A DNA stretch of 64,000 nt from Euborellia annulipes. Taxonomy: Eukaryota; Arthropoda; Insecta; Dermaptera; Anisolabididae. How positions within the stretch are numbered: the first letter of the stretch is position 1; each line of letters starts with the position of its first letter. The translations under genes and the position numbers were made by a program. Of the stretch, positions 1 to 10,061 are shown piece by piece. The notes under the pieces are model-generated. The model did no database searches and was not told the origin of the DNA. It was given only the letters and a program-made list of their open reading frames with translations. Location of the stretch: NCBI GenBank assembly GCA_023213315.1, contig JAKCPI010000492.1, positions 372,001 through 436,000 of the forward strand. The letters are read 5' to 3'.

Positions 1-155
1 AAGCACGAGTTAGGTGGCAAGCGCTTTGAATCTGACGATGAGACGAAAAATGCTGTGGAATCGTGGCTATTGATACTGGCGGAAGTTTCTTTGCAGATGG
101 TATACAAAAACTGGTGTTTGTTTGAATATTGGCAGAAACTATGTTGAAAAATAGT
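1..155 (+). pseudogene. mariner transposase C-terminal remnant
   Basis: The first bases read as a mariner-type transposase tail: GGKRFESDDETKNAVESWL, followed by a degraded stretch and a stop near 150. Known mariner transposases end with a GKRF-sDeE-K-AV-WL block, then a Phe/Gly-rich segment and a final KC-GDYVEK-like tail; here the last part is scrambled. The N-terminal and DDD catalytic parts would lie left of the window. It is a dead fragment. Family assignment is by motif recognition only. Confidence 0.6.
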
Positions 156-248
156 TTAAGACATGTATTTTCATGTAAAAATAAAATTGGCTTCAAATAC
201 ATTTTTTTTTATCAACGGTACTTACTTTCCGAATACGCCTCGTATGTA

Positions 249-475
249 CAGTGAGCGGCACAATGAAGTCTCCACCTGATAGCTAGAGCCTTAAGTATTA
301 TATATGGTGTATAGTGAAATAATTTTAATGACCGAAAAGGTAAAACGTAAAATCTGGTTCATATGATTTTATTTTACATTTTCAAATTTAAAATTATTTC
401 ACCATTTACCTTATTTTATATGTTGATACTTAAGGCTAAAGCTATCAGGTGGCGACTTAATTGTGGCGCTCATTG
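249..475. mobile_element. TA-flanked MITE, CAGTGAG family (Tc1/mariner type)
   Basis: Inverted ends begin CAGTGAGCGGCACAATGAAG on the left and end with a matching GGCGCTCATTG on the right, each next to a TA dinucleotide. The two halves are inverted copies of each other over most of their length (ATAGCTAGAGCC against GGCTAAAGCTAT). No coding capacity. TA duplication and CAGT ends fit non-autonomous Tc1/mariner elements. Relatives lie at 11129, 33752 and 41127. Confidence 0.75.
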
Positions 476-584
476 TACGAGTCAACTTATGGAAAACGAG
501 CAAAAAGTACCTTCTATTATTTGATTTCGATGTAATTTTATATACAATCAATAAAACTGTAATTTTGTGCAGTCATAATATATA

Positions 585-741
585 GGCTCTGATCCACTGT
601 CTGCGATCCGATTTCTGGAACGCAGCAATCTCTGTAACCAAAGGCATTCAATACATCCTTTTTCATTCATATGCTGATCAGAATAGTATTTCGTTTTCGC
701 ACGCGTTCCAGAGATCACATCGAAGGCAGCATGTGAGAGCC
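585..741. mobile_element. short MITE with GGCTCTGATCC inverted ends
   Basis: The left end GGCTCTGATCCACTGTCTGC and the right end, read backwards, GGCTCTCACATGCTGCCTTC form imperfect terminal inverted repeats of about 38 bp that share the internal block TTCTGGAACGC / GCGTTCCAGAG. No ORF. Superfamily not determined. Confidence 0.5.
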
Positions 742-930
742 TTATGACTTTGTAGTCTTAGACCTCAAGTCTAAGATAACTTTCAAGTGAAATAAATAGT
801 TATGAAATTTATATGAATGAAACTATATCACACACGTTATTTGTAAAGTGACACAAGTCAAAAAATGTGATTTGATTAAAAGCAGAGAAATTACTTTAAA
901 TTTTTCAAAAAATAAATATGATCAATTTTT

Positions 931-1905
931 ACTTTCTCGTACCCTATATGAAATATATAGAGAGAGAAAGTATTGGTTTCATGTCAAAAATTCGATGTCG
1001 AGATTTTGATGGATCTTCACGTTTTGAGGTCCCCTGAATCCAAAAAGTGGTTTTCGCGACATGGTCTGTCTGTCTGTCTGTCTGTGTGTGTGTGTTCAAT
1101 TTTAAGCATGAAGGAATTGAGCTATGAGGCTGAAATTTTATATTTAAGTTAAACACCCCCGGGACCGACAAAATAAGCTTTTAATCAAAATCGGCCAAAA
1201 AGTACTAGTACTTTACTGATGTACTTTTTCAGTTTTTTTCGATTTTCTCAAAATTCGCTCTAACGATTTTGATTAAAATTCAAAAATCAATTATTTTTTA
1301 GATGCTCTTCAAATGTATATTCTCGTTTTGCCCTCAAAATTGTTTGAAGCACACTTTACTCTTGTGCTTCATAGGAAAGATAGGAGAAATAAATGGTTGC
1401 CATGGTAACCGAATTTAAATCTTTTTCTTTTATTAGATTAAAAATCAATTATTATTTAAACGCCCATTTTTTTTCGGAGAAAACATATCTCTCTCTCACA
1501 AAACTATCTTCTCTCTTTCTACGCGTTTTAAATTTTTCTACCTTATCTTCGCATTTGGCCAATGTTAATTTCCTATAGGGATTTGTATGTTAATTTCGAT
1601 TCAAAAGGGGGTCCCCTTTGGAACTTTTACGCATTTAAAATTTTTTTTCCAATTCTTATGAAATTTTGTATTTATTTACGAATCTATATTGTGTATAAAA
1701 TGTCCAAATATGAGATTAAAATTTTGAAAAATAACCATAGTTTATTTGAAGCAATCAACATTTAAAATGCAAGTTTGAAACTAAGGTGCTATGGAAAACT
1801 AAATATATCTCGACACAAAAAATCTGGTGTGACCAGCACAGGCAACTTTCTCTACCGAAGGGTAAGAGAAAGTTGTGTGCTTCCCAGTCACACCAGATTT
1901 TTTCT
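931..1905 (+). repeat. R1 repeat family, copy a
   Basis: About 975 bp of an unclassified interspersed family. It starts with a TACTTTCTC...GAGAAAGTA hairpin near 931-972, continues through ATTCGATGTCGAGATTTTGA and a TCTG/TG simple-repeat patch, and ends in a long hairpin at 1826-1900 whose outer arms read ATCTGGTGTGAC and GTCACACCAGAT. Other copies lie near 7660, 8170, 15760, 19752, 35966, 45372 and 56590. No credible protein; the short ORFs here are chance. Confidence 0.7.
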
Positions 1906-2456
1906 AAATGATTTAGGAAGCCTGGACCAATAGGTCAACAAATAGCAATTATTCATAATTTAAGAATTTTGGTATGATTTCATAAATTGATGAACTAATT
2001 GATTTAGATAAAATAAGAAATATGAGTCCAGATAAATCAAATATCTTATTAATATAATCACAAAGCAGAGAGAGAAAGCACAATTAATTTGTTACATGTA
2101 TATACGTTATGGATTCCATTAATAATATCCAAAATAAACATGTTTAACAAATTATCAAGTATTTTATTTCAATTTTGTGTCAAATTACGGATTCGTTTTT
2201 TCGTTCTCTATTTATTTACTTGAAATGGTTTAAAAAAAAATCCGAATTTTTTTTGTAAAAAACTATTGTTCCAATATGTTTAATAGAAATTCTTCAAAAA
2301 CCCGGTCTCCCTCTAGTATCATGATGATGATAGAAAATGTATTTATTCATCCATTCTTATAGTAGGGTACAGATATATATATATATGTTAAAGATGGATT
2401 ATTCTGATTATACAGAGCTATGACACCAATTTATTTATATAATTAATATTTATCAA

Positions 2457-5400
2457 AAGAAAGAAGAAAAGAGAAGCAGCTAGTATTTACTTCATTTATT
2501 AAGACCCATTAAGCTGACGTTTTGGTCTTGGTTAAGATAATCTTCAGAGCTTTAACACAACAAAAATCAAGGCAAAACTTAAATTACAAATTTATTTTAG
2601 CATGTTAACATTCTTGAGTAATAATATAAATATATATATAGTTAAATTCAGCCATCATCTCAATATTATTATTTCGAATTCAACCATATCGAAGTCATCC
2701 TGCGGTTATATATATATATATATATATATACTCATACGAAGAACCGGCTCTCTGCCGATTACAATGCAATTTTATGCCTATTTCACGAATTCAGCAAGAA
2801 ATTTTTTGTCTATTTCATGAAATGAGCAACGCAGTAGCGCATTTTGTGCGTTTATTTTCGCAACTATTCAACATTGAACTATATTTAGGGGATCGAAGAA
2901 TGGGTGAAATGGCCGAATATAGTCTCAAGTAGCTGCAATTTTAACATTTTTAAATCAAATATTAAAACGATATAATATTTAAAACAACTTGCAGAGGCCC
3001 GGCCTAGTCTGTTTCAGGCCTGTGCAGTAAGATTCTCCTTAGAAAAGGAAAATTTAAATCAACTTTAGAGAACTCACAGCTTCGGTTCGATTAGCTTTTA
3101 GGACCAATTGAACGTACATGATATATTCCCAGCTTGACCCTGGCGGGCTGCGTCTCGGGGCGTGATCAGTAGTTTTTCAGGGTTATTTTAAATAAAATTA
3201 TTTTATTTAAAAATTGCTAGACATTCATTCATTCACTAAATTTCCGGCTGGTACGGGAGGGTTTGAAAAATTTCCGGGCGGGTCTGAAGGGAATGGTAAA
3301 AAATACCCCCGGCGCGTTAAGTCAAAAAAAAAATATGAGTACTGGCCAAAAAAAATCGGCCCGTGGAGGGGTCTATGAGGGAATGAGTTGAACATAATTT
3401 TTTTGCTATTATTTGAAGATATCTAAAGAAAAAAATTGAAATGCTATATAATTTCGTTCATTTTAGATACTATACTAAACCATGCCTGAGAATACTGCAA
3501 TGGGGCTCATTCAAAGCAATCAAAAAAAAAAAAAAACGCGCATGCAAATGAAATCAGGCGGGGACCTATTAAAAAAAAAATCAACAATTTTAAAATATTT
3601 CTTTTTCTGACATCTGAAAAAGTTTATTTTTTATTATAAATTTAAATATGTAAAAAAAATTAAATATTTTTAAATAATTTTTTTTATTTGATGTAAATAT
3701 TATTTAAAACTTTTTATTAAATAAAAGAAAATTTATCTTTTATTTTATATAATGTATGATTCAGGGTTATTTTAAATAAAATTATTTTATTTAAAAATTG
3801 CTAGACATTCATTCATTCACTAAATTTTCGTCGGGTTTGAAAAATTTCCGGGCTGAGTTTTAAATACCCTAAACATTGTCTTCATTTTTTTCAAAATTTA
3901 ATCTAGAATGTGAAACCCTTTAGATATCCGAGATATCTTTTACCATTAAAAAGATATAGCTAAAATTGTAAACAAATATCTCGGGGAAAAAAATAGCTTC
4001 TTAAAAGTTTGTCTCGTGTTTGACGAATAGATAGTATACTAAACCATGTCTCAGAATACTGTAATGTGCCTCATTTTTTTCCAAATTTAATGTAGAAGGA
4101 TAGAAAAATATGAGATTAAAGATATCTCTTACCATTCAAAAAATATAGCCAAAAATTGAAAGAAACTCTTCAAACAAACAAAAAAAAATAAAGATTTTTT
4201 CCATTTTTAGAAAAACTTTAAAGAACTTAAATAGAGGCTTATCAGATCCAAACTGGGCTCGTTTTATAGGAAATTTAATGTAGATTATAAAAAGTAAATC
4301 ATATCTAGGACATTGATTATCGTTTAAAAAATATGGCCATGAATATGAAAAAAATTAATAAAAAAAAATTTTGTATCACACTCCAAAAGTTGCACAGCTG
4401 CCAAATAATGCCCTAGAATAGTGCAAAGGGTCTCATTCTTTTCCAAATTTAATGTAGAATAATACAAAAATATGAGATTGAAGATATCTCTTATCATTCA
4501 AAAAATATAAGCAAACATGTAAAAAAATAATCGACTAAAAATGAGTTTTTTGTAATTTAGAAAAATGGGGTAATACATTTTCATGATTTTGGATTTTCTG
4601 GTCGTCAGCAGATGGTACTGAATCAAATAAAAAAAACCGCAAATGTCTAACTTGTCTAAATACACAGATGTTTAAAAAACATCTCAAAAAAATTCCATGT
4701 TCTTTTTTTTTCACACTTGAAAATTAAATAGAAGGCGTTGATGAAAAAAAAATGAAATTTATCTGACTAAAAATATAGGATGAGAGGATCATTTCGCAAA
4801 AAAAAATCATTGAAATCCAACTATAAATACTAAAGCAAATAAATAATGAAAATGGACTGAAGCCGCGGTAAAGTCATCAAAAATGAGGTTCTTTTTGCAC
4901 GAATTATTTATATGTGTAAACAAATCTCAAACATAGTTAAAAGATGTTTGTCATTTTCAAAATTTAATGCAGATTATAGAATAATTCAGATATTGAAGAT
5001 CTTTAACCGTTTAGGAGATATGAGTGAAAATGTGAAAAAATATCGTGAAATTTTTGAAAAACATCGAAAAAAATTGAGTTTTTCCGCTCTTAAAAAAAAG
5101 TGGTACAACTTTTTTAAGATTTTGGATTTTTCTAGTTGGTTTTAGAGAATTCTGAATCGAATGCAAAAAACCCCATATCTCTAGGTGGTCTAGAAGTACC
5201 TTAATCAAAAAACGTCTTTTCAGCTTTATTATAATATATATATATATATATAATTTCTTACATCAAGCTGTGAGTTCTTAAAGTTGTTTTAAATTTTATT
5301 TCTATGTAGAACCTTACTGCAACGGACCAAAACAGACTAGGCCGGGGCCCTGCAAGTTGTTTTAAATATTATATCGTTTTAATATTTGATTTAAAAATGT

Positions 5401-5597
5401 TAAAATAGAGGGCTTGCCGAATTCATGAAATAGTATTTATTATTCAAGGATGTTATCATGATAATATAACATTGTAATTTAAATTTTGCCTTTATCCTTG
5501 TTGTGTTATAAGACAGTCTTGACCAAAGCCGAAACGTCAGCTTAATGGGCCTTAATAAATGAAATAAATACTAGCTTCTTCTCTTTTCTTCTTTCTA
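2457..5597. mobile_element. 3.1-kb fold-back element with decayed hammerhead arms
   Basis: The outer arms are inverted copies: GAAAGAAGAAAAGAGAAGC near 2459 matches the complement of the segment ending at 5597. A second inverted block near 2940-3020 pairs with 5328-5406 (TAAAACGATATAATATTTAA is shared). The arms carry ACGTTTYGGTC-type motifs at 2505-2552 and 5510-5551 like those at 8465-8878, but with damaged cores. The interior holds a duplicated 70-bp block (3179 and 3764) and diverged tandem units from 3880 to 5160. No ORF of note. Confidence 0.65.
3880..5160 (+). repeat. diverged tandem units inside the fold-back element
   Basis: The phrase CCAAATTTAATGTAGAA or close variants recurs near 3895, 4081, 4268, 4442 and 4958, each followed by an ATATGAGAT..AGATATCT stretch and an A-rich AAAAATATAGCCAAAA tail. 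Spacing is irregular at roughly 175-190 bp for the first four units. This is an old minisatellite-like array, AT-rich, with many indels. The two overlapping small ORFs at 4912-5208 lie within it and are not considered genes. Confidence 0.55.
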
Positions 5598-5654
5598 CTC
5601 ATCAACTATTTTCATCCAGCTATAAATCCATTTGTCTTAAAATCTTTATCAATT

Positions 5655-5699
5655 CACTGGTTCGACTCCCGGCAGTACCCATCCTTTTCGGCTGTTTGA
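5655..5699 (+). repeat. tRNA B-box fragment (SINE remnant)
   Basis: CTGGTTCGACTCCCGGCAG resembles the internal B-box promoter of a tRNA-derived SINE (GGTTCGANNCC). No matching A-box is seen close upstream, so it is probably a truncated copy. Confidence 0.3.
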
Positions 5700-5840
5700 A
5701 TTGAACGTACAGTACGTGATATATATATATATTTTCTTACATCAATTTGTTTTCATTTAATAAAAATTATGTGAAATCTTATTTCAAATTTTTATCATCA
5801 ACAGTATTTTATTTATATTCCAAGACTTTTTATATTTTTA

Positions 5841-6311
<471 letters not shown>

Positions 6312-7659
6312 TTATCTCTAAAACAAAATTAACTATTAATATACATTGGCAGTAGTTGAATTGAAGTGGTAGGATTTAAAATGTATTTATCGTAAAACTA
6401 TAAAGTTTCAAATCTAGAGGAAGAGTCACAAAGTGGAAAGAGAGAATATACTTAATCTGCCCCTTTCTCTAGACTACTGTAAATATAATTTTTGAAAGAA
6501 GCTTTCAAAATTACTTGATAAAATGAACTTTTTTCTCTTGGAAATAATTGATAAAAAAAATTTTGAATTATATTAAAAAAACAAAAAAAGTTTTGAAAAA
6601 TATTAAGTGTGTATATATTTTAAATTTCGATTGATTTAATTATATCATAATATTCACTAAATAACTAATTTTATCTTATAATTTAATTCATATTATAAAT
6701 TAATTTTCTTAAGGTAATATTAAAATGGAATAAATATAGTACCTGAACTGATGAAAGATGACAATTTTATATGCTTTCTCTTTTCTTATTAAAACTAAAG
6801 GGAATCATATATGAAGAAGATAATTTTTGAAATAATTAACGCTTCCCTCTCACATGAATTGAACTTATTCTAAATATATTATAAATTAGAATAATTATTG
6901 ATAGTTTACAATTTATATTATTATAAATAAAAAAAATAATTGAAAACTTGTCTCTGTTCTCTACATAAAAAACACCAAGGCCACATTTTACTATTAGCTA
7001 GATAGGAAACTTTCACATTTATAAAGTTAACATGATGCTACGTTGGCCCAATAATCACAAGCTTCATCCACACATTGGTTCATAAAAAGTGCAATTTCAA
7101 ATTTTGATGACATTTTATCATATATGTATCAAACATCTTAATTATCAAATATAAATAAATCTATTTTGTATATTTTATTAAATTTATATTATACTTTTGA
7201 GTTTACCTCAACTGATTTAAGATTAATAAGTATATAAATTTGTTTTTATAATTTTTTTAATATAGTTTTGAATTTCGCACTAAATTAGTTAAATTTCTCA
7301 CTAATTTCACTTGCTTGTTGTTCATTGAAATTTAATATTAATTTAAATAAAAAAAAAATTATTTTTAATAATATCGGTATCACATATCATTTATAGATTA
7401 AATTATAAATAAATATATAACTTTTATTTATAATAAAAATTTTATATTTATCTTGTTTAACAGTAAGTACAATTTATATTATATATATCAGCCATAAATA
7501 AATTGAATGAAATTTTTCTCTTATTAAAACTTATTAAAATATCATTTCTTATATAAAACAACGTGAATTAATTTGTTTTGACCATGTTGTTTAAATTTAC
7601 CTATTTTATTATAAAATCTTGGCTGCATTTAACATAAAATTTTTATTTAATTTACAACA

Positions 7660-8170
7660 TTAATATTGTCTTTTATATACATTTTAAAGAGCATCTAGAA
7701 AATAATTGATTTATGTTTTTTAATCAAAACCGTTAGAGCAAATTTTGAGAAAATCGAAAAAAAAAGTACATCAGTAAACAGGGCCGGAACTACGAGATTT
7801 TTTAGGGGAGGCAAAATTTAATTTGCCGCCCCTTCCTTGAAATTTTCTATACAAAATTCATATCATTTTACCTTTTTTTTTAGAAAATCTTTCTTTAATT
7901 GCCGCCCCCTGATATCTGCCGCCCGGGGCAATGCACCCACTGCCTCCCCCTAGATCCGGCCCTGTCAGTAAAGTATCAGTACTCTTTGGCCGATAAAGCT
8001 AATTTAGGCGTCTCAGGGGGACAAACAGACAGACAATTTCCGATATCCACTTATTCGGACTCAAGGGGCCTCAAAACGTGTATTTCCATCAAATCTCAAC
8101 ACTGAATTTTTGACATGAATGCAATACTTTCTCTCTATTTATTAACACATATAAGTAAGAGAAAGTAAAA
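7660..8170 (-). repeat. R1 repeat, copy f, split by a hAT MITE
   Basis: Reverse-oriented R1 sequence, running from TACATTTTAAAGAGCATCTA to GTAAGAGAAAGTAAAA. It is interrupted by the hAT MITE at 7779-7964. Removing that MITE and one target copy restores the normal R1 phrase with ACATCAGTAAAGTA. Confidence 0.65.
7779..7964. mobile_element. hAT MITE with perfect 8-bp target duplication
   Basis: The ends are CAGGGCCGGA and TCCGGCCCTG. They are flanked by identical TCAGTAAA at 7771-7778 and 7965-7972. CAGNG ends with 8-bp duplications are the hallmark of hAT elements. The interior is GC-rich near both ends. No transposase. Confidence 0.9.
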
Positions 8171-8522
8171 GTGGGTCTGGGGAAAATGATTTGTCTGTGA
8201 ACAAATTATCTCAAGAACGAAGATTTACGAGATTCAAATTTGATATTTAAGTTAGATATCCCTCCTGGAACGCAACACGAAGATTCTGAATAACATCTCC
8301 CCAAGAATACTAGCACTTTACAGATGTACTTTTTTAGTTTTTTTTCTTCAATTTTCTCAAAATTGGCTCTAACGATTTTGATTAAAATTTACAAATCAAT
8401 TATTTTTTTTAGATAATGGTTAAAATGTATATGATACGTAGGGCTTATAGCTGGTAGTTCAATCAGGATAGGTGAGAAAGAAGAAGAAAATTCGCAGCTA
8501 GTTATATTTCATTATTTTTATT

Positions 8523-8575
8523 CCCATTATGTTGACGTTTCGGTCCCGGTCAGGACCATCTTCAGAACAAATGGG
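8523..8575 (-). ncRNA. hammerhead ribozyme motif, left arm
   Basis: On the minus strand: stem I strand CCCATTTGTT, core CTGAAGA, stem II GGTCC/GGACC with a small loop, then GAAAC-GTC and stem I return AACATAATGGG. This fits type I CUGANGA..GAAA..GUC with a single C-G pair as stem III. Position 7 of the core tolerates any base. Minimal stem III hammerheads of this kind are known from Penelope-like elements and act best as dimers. Activity not tested. Confidence 0.65.
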
Positions 8576-8767
8576 TGTTAAATATGTATAAATTATATAA
8601 TCCAATCATATATCATAGAATATAATTGAAAATTAAATGGTCAAGACACTTCGCAAGACAAATCACTCCTGATTCTTGCGAAGTGACCATCGTCTCTCTT
8701 GACCATTTAATTTTCAATTATATTCTATGATATATGATTGGATTATATAATTTATACATATTTAACA

Positions 8768-8820
8768 CCCATTTGTTCTGAAGATGGTCCCGACCGGGAC
8801 CGAAACGTCAACATAATGGG
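8768..8820 (+). ncRNA. hammerhead ribozyme motif, right arm
   Basis: Plus-strand partner of the motif at 8523-8575: CCCATTTGTT, CTGAAGA, stem II GGTCCC/GGGACC around a GACC loop, GAAACGTC, AACATAATGGG. Stem II here is fully paired (six base pairs). The two motifs lie on opposite strands because the element is a fold-back. Confidence 0.68.
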
Positions 8821-8900
8821 AATAAAAATAATGAAATATAACTAGCTGCGAATTTTCTTCTTCTTTCTCACCTATCCTAAAATGTATATTCTCATCTTCC

Positions 8901-9134
8901 CAGGGGCGGATTAAAGGGGGGGGGCGATCGCCCCCCCCTAGAAGAAATTCAAAACGTTATAAAAACTAGTAATCTAAAGAAATTATGATTTCCGCTCTTT
9001 AATTTCAATTGAATTTGTTACCAATCAATTTAAATAAATAGGAAAGGGGTCTAAATGGCCTTAGATGCCGACAACGTCCTTAAATAAAAAAAAAAAACCG
9101 CCCCCCCCGACAAAATTGCATTAATCCGCCACTG
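8901..9134. mobile_element. hAT MITE with perfect 8-bp target duplication
   Basis: Ends CAGGGGCGGATTAA and TTAATCCGCCACTG are flanked by CATCTTCC at 8893-8900 and 9135-9142. G-run and C-run tracts lie just inside both ends (GGGGGGGGGGCGATCGCCCCCC near the left). No coding capacity. Confidence 0.9.
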
Positions 9135-9161
9135 CATCTTCCACCCAAAATTGTTTGAACC

Positions 9162-9407
9162 CAGTGGGTCATTTCAACTTTTTCATGGGGGGGGGGGCAT
9201 ACTTTTTTTAAATTTTCTTACAAATTGGTACTCAAATTTGGCCAATAGATATTTAATTTAATTAATTGTTTAATTTTGTACAGTTTTTATACTCGTAGAT
9301 ATATTTTGAAAAATTTTATTTAAGAATAATATAAAATTTTATTAAAATCAGAGCCCTTTTGGGAGCAAGTGCCCCCTGCCCCCCCCCCCCCCCCAATGAT
9401 GCCACTG
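9162..9407. mobile_element. hAT MITE with perfect 8-bp target duplication
   Basis: Ends CAGTGGGTCATTTCAACTTT and CAATGATGCCACTG are flanked by TTTGAACC at 9154-9161 and 9408-9415. A long G tract follows the left end and a long C tract precedes the right end. It belongs to the same subfamily as 32743-33007. The small ORF on the minus strand here is a shadow of this element. Confidence 0.9.
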
Positions 9408-10061
9408 TTTGAACCCCATTTTACTATTATATTGCATAGAAAAGATAATAGAGATGGTTGCCATGGTAACAAAATATCGTGTTTAATTACACTCTTGGGC
9501 TCTGATGTGTTATCGGAAACTAAATAATTGTAGACATTAAAATTTGGTGTAACTGCATAGCTCACAGCTCCCGATTATAGATGGTAGCTGTTGGATAGTA
9601 GAAACTTGTGTGATGACACAATAGATTTTATTTTAATTTTAGGTATATGTTAAAACAAATTTCAAAATTTTTTTAAAGATATTTTTCGATTTAACCAGAA
9701 ATAGATTGGCATTAACAGGTCACGTGACCTGACCAGTCTGAGTTGAACCATTGAACTCAGATTGAACTTAAAGTCAAATTGAAAATCAGACTGGAATCAA
9801 ATCACACGAGAGCTCAAGAGTGACACAGGAGCAAAATATGATATAAATCCGATATTTATTATTTCGCATGTCATCGACTTAACTTTCAACGATTTTAACT
9901 TTAAGGTCGACTACCTCCTCTTATTTATTTATTTATTTTTTTAATTAAATTTTATTATATTTTCTTTATTTGTTTTAGGAAACGATATGATTTTAAAATT
10001 CTTAACGATATTCTATAATTACTGTTAAAATTTCAAAACATAATAATACCTATAAATTAAA

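Larger units (their letters stand above)
8433..8878. mobile_element. fold-back Penelope-like element with two hammerhead motifs
   Basis: Two nearly perfect inverted arms (8465-8645 and about 8697-8878) surround a short spacer containing CTTCGCAAG and CTTGCGAAG. The left side has an extra lead with GCTTATAGCTGGTAGTTC, also present at the right end of the 56218-58108 element. The host sequence AAAATGTATAT occurs at 8422-8432 and again at 8879-8889, an 11-bp target duplication, in the range reported for Penelope-like retroelements. Each arm carries a hammerhead-type motif. No ORF; non-autonomous. Confidence 0.75.
8170..9580 (+). repeat. R1 repeat, copy g, split by three nested insertions
   Basis: R1 blocks in order: 8285-8432 (ACTAGCACTTTACAGATG and a GCTCTAACGATTTTG phrase), 8879-8900, 9135-9161 and 9408-9580 (GATGGTTGCCATGGTAAC, then a degraded TTGGTGTAACTGCATAG end). 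The breaks coincide exactly with target duplications of a fold-back element and two hAT MITEs, so the host copy is older than all three. Confidence 0.7.
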
